A stretch of DNA of 64,000 nt from Bacillota bacterium (GCA_023454175.1 JAEXRW010000036.1:62001-126000); one strand, 5' to 3'; numbered from the stretch's first letter, positions 41,845 through 49,644 are shown. Numbers and translations are program-made. The notes: generated by a model from the sequence alone, not told the origin.

Positions 41845-43167
41845 TCAATTCACCCTGATCTCTATTGCGCTTTCCGAAACGCTCGCTATGGTCCCGCCGA
41901 TGCTTGCGTGCAGGTTCGCCGATACATTGCCGGCTGCCCTTGCCACCAATTGCCCCTTCTCCACCCGGTCACCCGCCTTCACCAAAGGCTCCGACGGTGC
42001 CCCGATGTGCATCCTGAGGGGCAGTTTGATACTTGTAACGGTTATCCCGTTCTCGATCAATGGCAGGTCCTTGTCATATTTCTCGATCCCCAGCCGCATC
42101 GTCAGCCTGTGCGTGGGCACCTTGATATCGTCCATGTTTCCGGGTACAGGCGCTGGCTCCCGCTTCTGCGGTTTCATGCCCTGTTTGGCCAGTTCCTGTT
42201 TCATGTACTGCATCACTCTTGATGGCGCCAGTTGGAAGTTGCACGCGTAGTACGTGCACAGCCCGCAGTCGCAGCATGAGAAGATGCTTTGCGGGTCCCC
42301 GATGCTCTTCGGCGCTCCCGCGGCCAATGCCCGCATCACCTTGTGCGGCTGCACGTTCAGCCCCAATGCGTTCCGCGGGCACATCAGCGTGCAGTACATG
42401 CACTGGCAGCACACCGCCTTTGCCAGCTTCCAGTCCATCTCTTTCGTCCCGGTCTTTTTCTGTATCAATGGGTGGCTGTCACTGAATACCAGCACGCCCC
42501 CCGTGGTCTTCTGTACGACTTCATCGATATTCTTGGATAACCTTCCCATCGCCGGCCCGCCGATCACCAGGGTGTGGTTCGAGAGGTCCCTCGGCCCCTG
42601 TGACGCCTCGATGAGCAATTTGATGGGTGTCCCGATGGGTACCAGGTAGACTGCAGGCCTGCCCACTTCCCCGTTGACCGTCACCAGTTTTTCTGTGAAG
42701 GGTTTCCCTTCCGCTGCCTCTGCGATGTGCACCAGCGTCCCCACGTTCTGGATCACCGCGCCCACGTCGATGGGCAGCCCGGCCGCAGGCACCCGTTTCC
42801 CTGTCACTTCATATACGATCTCCTGTTCATCCCCCGCCGGATAAAAGCTGTCCATCAGGTGCAGTTTGATGCTGGGTTCATTTTGGATGACGGACTTCAA
42901 TGCGTCTGTCGCCGCATGGTATTTGTTCTTCAGCGCGATGACGCCTTTGGACGCGCCCGTGGCTTCCATGGCGAGTCTCAGTCCGGCTGCGACCTTCTCC
43001 GGCCACCGCTCCATGATCAGCCGGTCGGTCCGCAGCATCGGCTCGCATTCCAGCCCGTTGCCGATCACCACTTCCGCTTTGCAGGCCAGCTTCACGTGCG
43101 TGGGGAACCCCGCTCCTCCTTCGCCCACCAGTCCCGCTTCTTTGATTGCGTCCAATACGCTGCTCAT
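41845..43167 (-). CDS. pduS: PduS-like flavin/Fe-S oxidoreductase (RnfC type)
   Basis: A 440-residue BMC-associated electron-transfer protein. The N-terminal part resembles the Complex I 51-kDa/RnfC fold (GEGGAGFPTHVKL, GNGLECEPML). Two Fe-S motifs follow at about 265-320: CCQCMYCTLMCPRN and CCDCGLCTYYACN. The C-terminus is a biotinyl-lipoyl/SLBB-like region (GDRVEKGQLVARAAG). Start at 43167 after GTGGAGAGAACG; longer in-frame starts fall in the repeat region. With PduT it may carry electrons from lumenal NADH to an outside acceptor, regenerating NAD+ for PduP. Confidence 0.93.
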   Translation of the reverse strand: MSSVLDAIKEAGLVGEGGAGFPTHVKLACKAEVVIGNGLECEPMLRTDRLIMERWPEKVAAGLRLAMEATGASKGVIALKNKYHAATDALKSVIQNEPSIKLHLMDSFYPAGDEQEIVYEVTGKRVPAAGLPIDVGAVIQNVGTLVHIAEAAEGKPFTEKLVTVNGEVGRPAVYLVPIGTPIKLLIEASQGPRDLSNHTLVIGGPAMGRLSKNIDEVVQKTTGGVLVFSDSHPLIQKKTGTKEMDWKLAKAVCCQCMYCTLMCPRNALGLNVQPHKVMRALAAGAPKSIGDPQSIFSCCDCGLCTYYACNFQLAPSRVMQYMKQELAKQGMKPQKREPAPVPGNMDDIKVPTHRLTMRLGIEKYDKDLPLIENGITVTSIKLPLRMHIGAPSEPLVKAGDRVEKGQLVARAAGNVSANLHASIGGTIASVSESAIEIRVN

Positions 43168-43236
43168 CGTTCTCTCCACTGTCTTCATTCCACCCGCCAG
43201 GCGGGGTCCGGGGCAGCGCCCCGTCTTATGAAATCC

Positions 43237-43290
43237 ATGCCCGAAGGGCATTCCGCAACTCTCAACTGTCAACTCTCAACTGTCAACTAT
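43237..43290. repeat. Hairpin plus heptamer repeat (copy R3)
   Basis: ATGCCC-GAA-GGGCAT hairpin, TCC, then CAACTCT/CAACTGT heptamers ending at the stop codon of the aldehyde dehydrogenase at 43290. Confidence 0.7.
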
Positions 43291-44696
43291 TAAACGATCC
43301 TGAAACTGCCGTGCAGTACACATCTCCGTATTCTCGTAAAACTCCTCGCACTGGTCAATCCTTCCCCCGTGGGCGTGGCGATGGTCAGGGTCGTATACCC
43401 CTCCCCTTCAAAACCCAGCCCCGCGTATGAGGGCGCGTTCTTCACGAAGATCGTCGTGTTCATCAGCTTCGCCGCCTTGGACAGGTGGCTGACATTCTGG
43501 CTGTGGATCATCGCCGTGTGCTTGTAGCTGTGCTCGGCTTTTAATGCCTTGTCGATGGCGTCGTCAATGTTGTTGCTCATCACCCGCGCGATCCCCAGCA
43601 CCGGCATCAGCATCTCGGTGGTGATAAAGGGGTGGTTTTCAGGCACTTCCGCGATTACGAGTTTCGGCGTCCCCGTGAAGTTGACGCCGCTCTTCTGCAA
43701 TATCACCGCTGCGTCCCGTCCCACGAAATCCCTGCCCGGCGAATACTCCCCGTTCTTTTCCACCAGCACCGTTTTCGCCACTTTATCGATATCGGCTCCC
43801 CTTATCCGGAAAGCCCCGTTTTTCTCCATCTCATCCATGAGTTTGTCTGCGATTTTTTCAAATGCGAAGACTTCCTTCTCCGCGATGCACAGCACGTTGT
43901 TGTCAAAGCTCGCGCCCGCCACGATGTCCTTCGCCGCCTGCGGGATGTCCGCCGTGTCGTCCACGATGACCGGCGGGTTCCCCGGCCCTGCCGCGATGAC
44001 CTTTTTGCCTGTCTTCATCGCCACTTTAACGACTGCTTCCCCGCCCGTGATGGCCAGCAGCGGGATGTCCGGGTGTTCCATGATGGTCTTGCCGGACTCC
44101 AGTGTGGGGTTTTTCACGGTGCAGATCAGCGATGCCGGCCCGCCCGCGCCCACGATGGCTTCGTTCAATATCCGCATCGTCTCCGTGGACGCCCGTTTGG
44201 CGCCCGGGTGCGGGTTGTATACCACCGCGTTCCCCGCGGCGATCATGCTGATGGAGTTGTTGATGACGGTGGATGTCGGGTTGGTGGAGGGTGTGATCGC
44301 GCCGATGACCCCAAAAGGCGCCCGTTCCACCAGAGTCAGTCCATAGTCCCCCGTGAATGCCCCTGCCTCCAGGTCCTCAACGCCCGGCGTCTTGTCCGCA
44401 GCCAGCAGGTTCTTCGCCGTTTTGTCTTCTACATGGCCGTATCCTGTCTCTTCGTTGGCGATCTGAGCCAGCCGTTTGGCATTCTGCCTGCTCGCGGCCC
44501 GCATGGCCTCGATGAGCTTCGCCCGTTTCTCCAGGCTCATGTCCAGCAGGTCCCGCTGCGAAGCCTTTGCCGAGGCGATGGCCTCTTCCGCGCTGTCGCA
44601 CAGCCATGGCCTGCTTCCGCCCGTGCCTGCTTGCCCTGTCAGCTGTTTCACTGTAGCCTCAACGATCGACCGGATCTGTTCCTCTGTCACCTGCAT
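43290..44696 (-). CDS. pduP: CoA-acylating aldehyde dehydrogenase (PduP/EutE-like)
   Basis: A 468-residue acylating aldehyde dehydrogenase that turns a short aldehyde plus CoA and NAD+ into acyl-CoA and NADH inside the microcompartment. The N-terminal helix VTEEQIRSIVEATVKQLTG and short linker form an encapsulation peptide. Catalytic Cys270 is in FDNNVLCIAEKEV; the cofactor region is ITPSTNPTS. AAAGGGGATGAAGGC lies before the ATG. If DeoC makes acetaldehyde, the product is acetyl-CoA; a longer aldehyde is possible. Confidence 0.95.
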   Translation of the reverse strand: MQVTEEQIRSIVEATVKQLTGQAGTGGSRPWLCDSAEEAIASAKASQRDLLDMSLEKRAKLIEAMRAASRQNAKRLAQIANEETGYGHVEDKTAKNLLAADKTPGVEDLEAGAFTGDYGLTLVERAPFGVIGAITPSTNPTSTVINNSISMIAAGNAVVYNPHPGAKRASTETMRILNEAIVGAGGPASLICTVKNPTLESGKTIMEHPDIPLLAITGGEAVVKVAMKTGKKVIAAGPGNPPVIVDDTADIPQAAKDIVAGASFDNNVLCIAEKEVFAFEKIADKLMDEMEKNGAFRIRGADIDKVAKTVLVEKNGEYSPGRDFVGRDAAVILQKSGVNFTGTPKLVIAEVPENHPFITTEMLMPVLGIARVMSNNIDDAIDKALKAEHSYKHTAMIHSQNVSHLSKAAKLMNTTIFVKNAPSYAGLGFEGEGYTTLTIATPTGEGLTSARSFTRIRRCVLHGSFRIV

Positions 44697-44761
44697 GCCT
44701 TCATCCCCTTTATGTCAAACAAACCGTAAATATTCAAAACCGTAACCCCTTTATTTAATTC

Positions 44762-44794
44762 ATGCCGAGCAGCGACATGTGCGGTGCGAGGCAT
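44762..44794. repeat. Hairpin of the repeat family without heptamer array
   Basis: ATGCC...GGCAT followed by ACC, matching the hairpin part of the copy at 45222, but no heptamers follow. A further small stem GCACCT-GCA-AGGTGC lies at about 44826-44840. Confidence 0.5.
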
Positions 44795-44884
44795 ACCTTA
44801 AAGGCAGGGGGGTATCCGAGCGGCCGCACCTGCAAGGTGCAGCGAGGTATCTAGGGGGGGCTGCCCAAGCCCCACCTGGAAATA

Positions 44885-45196
44885 TCAACTGTCCATGTTC
44901 GAGTCGTGCTTTCTGAATACCATCTTGCCTTCGATCTCCACGCTGTCGATGATGGCCACGATCGCCATGTCCGATGGCTTGTTCTCCGTCAGTGACGTCT
45001 GCCTGCTGGAGCTTCCCCCGCACAGCATCACGACCTCGCCCATCCCAGCTCCCACCGTGTCGATGGCTACCACAGGCGTCCCCTTCTCCTGGAAGGTGGC
45101 CAGTTCGATGGGCACCACCACCAGCAGTTTCAGCCCGTTCAGCTTTTCGGTTTTGTGCGTGCTCACGACTGTCCCTTTTACCCGCGCGATCTGCAT
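44885..45196 (-). CDS. BMC-P shell vertex protein (EutN/CcmL family)
   Basis: A 103-residue EutN-like vertex protein. The start MQIARVKGTVVSTHKTEKL and middle GAGMGEVVMLCGGSSSR are family-typical. It has a longer C-terminal end (EIEGKMVFRKHDSNMDS) than the other two copies. GGGGTGGATACGGG precedes the ATG. The GSSSR segment is like that of EutN/GrpN proteins of glycyl-radical and ethanolamine compartments. Confidence 0.93.
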   Translation of the reverse strand: MQIARVKGTVVSTHKTEKLNGLKLLVVVPIELATFQEKGTPVVAIDTVGAGMGEVVMLCGGSSSRQTSLTENKPSDMAIVAIIDSVEIEGKMVFRKHDSNMDS

Positions 45197-45221
45197 CCCG
45201 TATCCACCCCTTATCTAAATC

Positions 45222-45291
45222 ATGCCGAGCGGTGTTCCGCGAGGCATTCCGCAACTCTCAACTTTCAACTCTCAACTGTCAACTATCAACT
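45222..45291. repeat. Hairpin plus heptamer repeat (copy R4) overlapping pduL 3' end
   Basis: ATGCC...GGCAT structure (45222-45246), TCC, then CAACTCT/CAACTTT heptamers to about 45291. The array encodes the last residues and stop codon of the PduL reading frame (QLIVDS), so the element has entered or grown into the gene end. Confidence 0.7.
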
Positions 45292-46099
45292 GGATGTTCT
45301 TATCCCTCGCCGTATCCTTTGCCAGCGGGGTCACGATCCCGCCTTTTCTTACCCGGATACCCGTGCGCCCTTCCTTGACGGCCGTCATGATCTCCCACTC
45401 CGTCACCAGGTCATAGGCAGGCCCGCTCTCTTGAATGGCTGTGGTCGTTCCGATCGGAACGATGCCCTTTCCCGGCACCACCATCTCCAGGTACTCGGTC
45501 CCCGATATGCCCGCCGCGTTGGCTTCGTCCAGGTCGATATGCATCTCCAGGCTGTGGTCGCTGCCGCTCCGCACGACCACATTGTCATACACCGTTGCCC
45601 GTTCCCCGGATTTGATGATCTTCACGATGTCCCCGTTCTTCAGCCCGTACCAGCCCGCCTGTTCGTCCGAGATATGCAGATGCCTCGCCGATACGATCAC
45701 CCCGGCCGGTATTTCCACATCGCCCAGCGGCCCGCTCAGCCTGCACCCCGGCGTCCCCGCCAGGTCCCCGCTCATCCGCACGAAGACCGGTATCCCCGCC
45801 TTGTACGCTTCCGCTGCAGTTATCTCCACCTGCGTCTGCTTTCGCACGGGTCCCAGCACGCGCAGCCCCTCGAGCCTTCCCTTGGGTCCCGTCACGCACA
45901 CCCGTTCATTGCACACGTACTGCCCCGGCTGGTTCAGGTCCCGGATCTTCTTCAGTTCGTAGCCCTTGCCGAATAGGGCTTCCACTTCCTTTTGCCCCAG
46001 GTGGATGTGCCGGTTCGATGCCGCCACTGGTACGTAGTATAACCCCGACCCCGCCAGGGTCTTCAGCACTGCCAGTTCCACTGCCCGCCGCATCTCCAT
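45272..46099 (-). CDS. pduL: Phosphotransacylase PduL with C-terminal extension
   Basis: A 275-residue BMC phosphotransacylase that converts acyl-CoA and phosphate to acyl phosphate and CoA, regenerating CoA in the lumen. The metal-binding His motifs are SNRHIHL (His31, His33), SARHLHIS (His140, His142) and His187 in LEMHIDLDEAN. An N-terminal helix MEMRRAVELAVLKTLAG may be an encapsulation peptide. PduL is usually 190-220 residues; here about 60 extra residues follow, including VTPLAKDTARDKNI, a pattern also seen at termini of some BMC accessory proteins. GGGAGGTGG precedes the ATG. Confidence 0.93.
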   Translation of the reverse strand: MEMRRAVELAVLKTLAGSGLYYVPVAASNRHIHLGQKEVEALFGKGYELKKIRDLNQPGQYVCNERVCVTGPKGRLEGLRVLGPVRKQTQVEITAAEAYKAGIPVFVRMSGDLAGTPGCRLSGPLGDVEIPAGVIVSARHLHISDEQAGWYGLKNGDIVKIIKSGERATVYDNVVVRSGSDHSLEMHIDLDEANAAGISGTEYLEMVVPGKGIVPIGTTTAIQESGPAYDLVTEWEIMTAVKEGRTGIRVRKGGIVTPLAKDTARDKNIQLIVDS

Positions 46100-46147
46100 C
46101 CATCCACCTCCCTCAACGTAATGATCATATCCTTAAATAGCTGTTTA

Positions 46148-46978
46148 TCAATACTGCAGTTCTTTCTTGATGTCCACTCTACCCGTCGGGCATGAAGAGA
46201 CGCAGTTGCCGCAGTTTACGCACTTGGGCTCCTCTTCGTCCCCATTCACGATCTTGATGCCCTTGCTCGTCCCCATGCGCACCGCGCCAGCCGCCAGCAT
46301 CGCGTCGGTGACCGCCCGGTCGTTGATGCCCGTGGAGGCCTTCACCATCATGCTGTCCCCCACCGTGCGTTTCATCAGCCTCACATCTTCCACCGTGGCG
46401 CCGCCCTTGCCAAATCCCGTGGAGGTCTTCACGAAGTCCGCCCCGGCGCGTTTGGCCAGTTCGCACGCTTTTACCTTTTCTTCATCCGTGAGCAGGCATG
46501 TCTCGATGATCACCTTCACCAGTGCCCTCGGATGTGCGCCGTCCACTACGGCCTTGATGTCCTCATAGACCAGGTCATACTCCTTGTCCTTCAGCGCGCC
46601 CACGTTGATCACCATGTCCACTTCTTCCGCGCCGTTTTTCACAGCCTCCACGGCTTCGAGTCCCTTTACCAGCGTCGTGTTGGCGCCGAGGGGGAAGCCG
46701 ATCACGCAGCACGTCTTCACGCCGCTGCCCTTGAGTTGTTCGGAAACGTATTTGACGTGCGTGGGGTTGATGCATACGCTTGCAAACTTGTATTGTTTCG
46801 CCTCGTCACAAAATTTCTTGACCGTCGAACGGACTGTTTCGGGTTTTAGCACGGTATGGTCCATGTATTTCGCGTAGGATGGGTCATACTTGCCGGATGT
46901 CTTGGGTGTCGTGTCTCCGCCGGCGTATTCCTTTAGGATTTTGCTGGTGACTTCCGCCACGATTGCGTTGATATCCAT
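46148..46978 (-). CDS. deoC: Deoxyribose-phosphate aldolase with C-terminal [4Fe-4S] motif
   Basis: A 276-residue DeoC that cleaves 2-deoxyribose-5-phosphate to acetaldehyde and glyceraldehyde-3-phosphate. Residues 1-20 form an encapsulation-type helix (MDINAIVAEVTSKILKEYAG) with a Thr/Lys/Pro linker. The aldolase core is canonical: Asp121 (EVDMVINVGA), Schiff-base Lys184 (DFVKTSTGFG) and Lys213 (MVKASTGI). Normal DeoC ends after the GTSKGIKIV strand; here about 30 residues follow with Cys253, Cys256, Cys259 and Cys263 in CVNCGNCVSSCPTG, a single ferredoxin-type [4Fe-4S] site. First gene of the BMC operon; the ATG follows GAGGTGA. No frameshift is evident. Confidence 0.93.
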   Translation of the reverse strand: MDINAIVAEVTSKILKEYAGGDTTPKTSGKYDPSYAKYMDHTVLKPETVRSTVKKFCDEAKQYKFASVCINPTHVKYVSEQLKGSGVKTCCVIGFPLGANTTLVKGLEAVEAVKNGAEEVDMVINVGALKDKEYDLVYEDIKAVVDGAHPRALVKVIIETCLLTDEEKVKACELAKRAGADFVKTSTGFGKGGATVEDVRLMKRTVGDSMMVKASTGINDRAVTDAMLAAGAVRMGTSKGIKIVNGDEEEPKCVNCGNCVSSCPTGRVDIKKELQY

Positions 46979-47112
46979 CTCATTCACCTCAGCGTATTCG
47001 ATCTTATTCTTTGTGTAGTTGTTTGTGTATCGTAATATCGGGTGGTTTATTGCACTTGTTTTCTTGCAGGACGCTCTGTCCGCATGGAGTGATAGGGACG
47101 GTTTACTTCATT

Positions 47113-47166
47113 ATTATAAAATAAAATTATTTTAAGTACAACGTCCAATAAAATAAATTTTTATTG
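47113..47166 (-). promoter_or_regulatory. BMC operon promoter within the 54-bp shared element, copy C
   Basis: On the minus strand this aligns without gaps to copies A and B. It contains TTGTAC (47136-47141), 17 bp and a perfect TATAAT (47113-47118) directed at the DeoC start 135 bp away. The match to the polyol-operon promoter at 15076-15104 indicates co-regulation of the microcompartment and the polyol genes. Confidence 0.75.
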
Positions 47167-47193
47167 GATGCTGGTTTTATAGTGTCCCTATGA

Positions 47194-47958
47194 TTATATC
47201 AGCATGCCGCCCGTTACGTCTACACACGCCCCGTTGATGAAGTCGGCCCTGTCCGATGCCAGGAAGGCCACCGTGCAGCCCACCTCCTCGGCTGTGGATA
47301 CCCGCCCGGACGGGATCCTGTCCTCATAGCTTTTGAGGATATCGGGCTTGCTCAGCTTGTCTTCGTTGATGGGCGTGCGCACCATCCCCGGCGTCACGCC
47401 GTTGATGATGATGCCGTAGTCCGAAAATTCCCTTGCCATCGCCTTGGTCAGCATCACCAGGCCGCCCTTGGCCGCCACATAATGCGCGTGTGCGGGCGTA
47501 TTGACCATGAAAGCCGACTTGGAAACGATATTGACGATCCTGCCCCGGATATTTTTTTGGATGTAATGCAGGCAGGCGCGCCGGCTCAGGAGGTACGGCC
47601 CCGTCAGGTTCACGTCGATGACCTTTTTCCATTCGGAGTCCGGCATGTCCTTGATCATGGTCGTGGGCCAGATGCCCGCGTTGTTGACCACGATATCCAG
47701 CTGCCCGTATTCCTTCTCGGCCGTCTGTATCATCTTGTCGATGTCGTCTGTGTTGGTTACATCCCCGTATACCGCCATGTTTTTTGTCGGGTATGTATTG
47801 TTCAATTCCTTCACGAAAGCCAGCACCTCGGGTTCGTTGACAATGTAATTCACCATCACATTGGCGCCTTCGCTGGCAAACACCCTGCAGATGCCTGCGC
47901 CCAGACCTGCGCCGCCGCCTGTGACCAGTACCGTTTTCCCTTTCAAATGCAGATCCAT
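47194..47958 (-). CDS. Short-chain dehydrogenase/reductase
   Basis: A 254-residue SDR with cofactor motif TGGGAGLGAG, NNAG motif, and catalytic Ser with YVAAKGG. GGGGAGTCAGAC precedes the ATG. Middle of a three-gene set with an epimerase and a second SDR, ending just before the BMC promoter. The pattern is that of ketoreductase or polyol/sugar-phosphate 2-dehydrogenases; exact substrate unknown. The second-strand end (NYIVNEPE) lacks a clear acidic residue, so cofactor preference is uncertain. Confidence 0.9.
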   Translation of the reverse strand: MDLHLKGKTVLVTGGGAGLGAGICRVFASEGANVMVNYIVNEPEVLAFVKELNNTYPTKNMAVYGDVTNTDDIDKMIQTAEKEYGQLDIVVNNAGIWPTTMIKDMPDSEWKKVIDVNLTGPYLLSRRACLHYIQKNIRGRIVNIVSKSAFMVNTPAHAHYVAAKGGLVMLTKAMAREFSDYGIIINGVTPGMVRTPINEDKLSKPDILKSYEDRIPSGRVSTAEEVGCTVAFLASDRADFINGACVDVTGGMLI

Positions 47959-48016
47959 GTCTGACTCCCCTTTTCCATTTCAGTTATAAAATGAATGCCG
48001 TAAGAAATGCATCTGA

Positions 48017-48805
48017 TTAATGCATTTCACGTCCGCCCGTCACGTTGAAGGCCTGCCCCGTGCAGTAGTCGCCCGATGCCGTCAGGTAAAAGACCATGTC
48101 CACCACGTCCTGGATCTCCGTCAGCCTGCCCAGCGGTATTTTGGCGGTGAATTTCTTGATGACTTCCTCGCGCGGGAGCTTGAGGTTCTCCACATACCCC
48201 TTGCTCACGTTGGACCATACCCCGGTGGCGTCCGTGATGCCCGGGCAGATGCAGTTGACCTTGATGTTGTTGGGCGCATACTCGAATGCCAGCGCGTGCG
48301 TCAGCGCGATGATGGCGCCCTTGGCCGCGCTGTACGGTTCCATCAGCGCCGAGCCCGTCTTGCCCGATTTGGAAGCAAAGTTGATGATCCTGCCGTCCCC
48401 CAGCTTCTTCATGCTCGGCAGCACGCCCTGCACGCACCAGGATGTGCCGTAGACGTTTACCTTGAACATCTTGTCATAGACCGCTTCGTCGTTCTCTTCA
48501 AAAGGCCGCTGGTCCACCACGCCCGCGTTGTTCACCAGCGCGTAGATGTCCCCCATTTCCGACGCGATCTTCGTGAAGCATGCCAGCACGGCGTCCCGCT
48601 TGGTGATATCCAGGATGATCCCTTTTGCGTCGTACCCTTTGCTTCTCAGATCCGCGGCGGACTGCTCGACTGCCGGGTCGATGTCGATCAGGGCCACCTT
48701 CGCGCCCTGCTCGCAGTACTTCTGTGCGATGGCAAAGCCGATGCTTTTCGCCGCGCCCGTCACCACGCACACCTTGCCCTTGAGGTTGTCACAGCTCAGA
48801 CTCAT
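48017..48805 (-). CDS. Short-chain dehydrogenase/reductase (sorbitol-phosphate type)
   Basis: A 262-residue SDR. TGAAKSIGFAIA binds the cofactor, VDID-like ALIDIDP suggests NAD+, NNAGVV and the YSAAKGAII active site are present. It resembles sorbitol-6-phosphate 2-dehydrogenase and related polyol dehydrogenases (ITDATGVW...LGRLTEIQDVVDMVFYL). AAAGGGGATAGAGAA precedes the ATG. Co-transcribed with the epimerase upstream, a pairing expected for conversion of a polyol phosphate to a ketose phosphate that is then epimerised. Confidence 0.9.
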   Translation of the reverse strand: MSLSCDNLKGKVCVVTGAAKSIGFAIAQKYCEQGAKVALIDIDPAVEQSAADLRSKGYDAKGIILDITKRDAVLACFTKIASEMGDIYALVNNAGVVDQRPFEENDEAVYDKMFKVNVYGTSWCVQGVLPSMKKLGDGRIINFASKSGKTGSALMEPYSAAKGAIIALTHALAFEYAPNNIKVNCICPGITDATGVWSNVSKGYVENLKLPREEVIKKFTAKIPLGRLTEIQDVVDMVFYLTASGDYCTGQAFNVTGGREMH

Positions 48806-48851
48806 TTCTCTATCCCCTTTACTTCAATTATAAATGGCTTATTGAATATCT

Positions 48852-49496
48852 TCAGGCGCCTCTGAGGCTCCTCACCACTTCGGAGAGTTCCTTTGCCTTG
48901 AAAAACATAGATCCGGCTATCAGCACGTCTGCGCCGAAAGCGGCCACCTCCAAGGCATTTTCCACGGTGATGCCGCCGTCCACCAGGATCTCGTAATGGT
49001 GACCGTACTGTTCTCTCAGCCTTTTCAGTTCCGCCAGTTTCGGCGGCACATGGGGCAGGATCTTCTGCCCGCCGAAGCCTACGTTCACCGATACCTGCAG
49101 CACGATATCCACATCCCCCAGCACATGCTGGATGGCAGATACCGGCGTATCGGGGCACAATGCGATCCCCGCCGGAAGGTTGTGCTTTTTGATCTGGCCT
49201 ATCAGCCTGGAGTAGTGCGGGCAGGCTTCGGCGTGGAAAGTGATGCTGTCCGCGCCCGCCTCGGCAAATATATCGATGAACCGTTCCGGCTCAGCGATCA
49301 TCAGGTGCACGTCTTTGCGCATCCGCGTCGCATCCCGTATCGCCTCCACCGTACCCACGCCCATCGAGAGGTTGGGTACGAAGTGGCCGTCCATGATGTC
49401 TATGTGGAGGCATTCGCACCCTGCGGCCTCCGCCTTGGCGATGTCCCTTCCCAGGTTGAGGAAATCGGCCGACAGGATGGATGGGGAGAGTTTCAT
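48852..49496 (-). CDS. rpe: Ribulose-phosphate 3-epimerase family protein
   Basis: A 214-residue TIM-barrel epimerase that inverts C3 of a ketose phosphate (ribulose/xylulose-5-phosphate, or allulose-6-phosphate in AlsE). Metal ligands are in CLHIDIMDGHFVPN and VHLMI, and the catalytic Asp in VDGGITVEN. The loop normally VNPGFGGQ reads VNVGFGGQK, a small departure. Start at 49496 after AGGAGCGC. First gene of the set controlled by a strong promoter next to the SorC regulator, arguing for a dedicated catabolic epimerase rather than the housekeeping one. Confidence 0.92.
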   Translation of the reverse strand: MKLSPSILSADFLNLGRDIAKAEAAGCECLHIDIMDGHFVPNLSMGVGTVEAIRDATRMRKDVHLMIAEPERFIDIFAEAGADSITFHAEACPHYSRLIGQIKKHNLPAGIALCPDTPVSAIQHVLGDVDIVLQVSVNVGFGGQKILPHVPPKLAELKRLREQYGHHYEILVDGGITVENALEVAAFGADVLIAGSMFFKAKELSEVVRSLRGA

Positions 49497-49538
49497 ACGA
49501 TATAGCGCTCCTTGTATAGGTTTCATTCGTCTACCCGC

Positions 49539-49567
49539 ATCATATCTCCGTCATTGAATTATGTCAA
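49539..49567 (-). promoter_or_regulatory. Promoter of the epimerase-SDR operon
   Basis: TTGACA (49562-49567), 17 bp, TATGAT (49539-49544) on the minus strand, with a leader of about 36 nt to the epimerase start. Confidence 0.75.
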
Positions 49568-49583
49568 TTGTTATGGCGTATGT

Positions 49584-49597
49584 TGCACATTTGTTCA
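49584..49597. promoter_or_regulatory. Putative SorC-type operator
   Basis: Minus-strand TGAACAAATGTGCA is a near-perfect inverted repeat (TGAACA / TGTGCA, one mismatch), similar in type to sites bound by SorC/DeoR-like regulators. It lies 17 bp upstream of the -35, a usual activator position, and next to the SorC gene. Confidence 0.45.
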
Positions 49598-49644
49598 TGC
49601 GTGACGAGTTGGATATGAAGTATATAAATAAGGCCTCTGTATGT

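Noticed and set aside
44800..44880. Possible tRNA-like or structured RNA between pduP and eutN
   Set aside because: GC-rich stems are present, but no cloverleaf with anticodon arm and T-loop consensus could be drawn.
40519..45291. Heptamer arrays considered as CRISPR or coding repeats
   Set aside because: Units are only 7 bp with no spacers, no cas genes, and they are not conserved as protein repeats.
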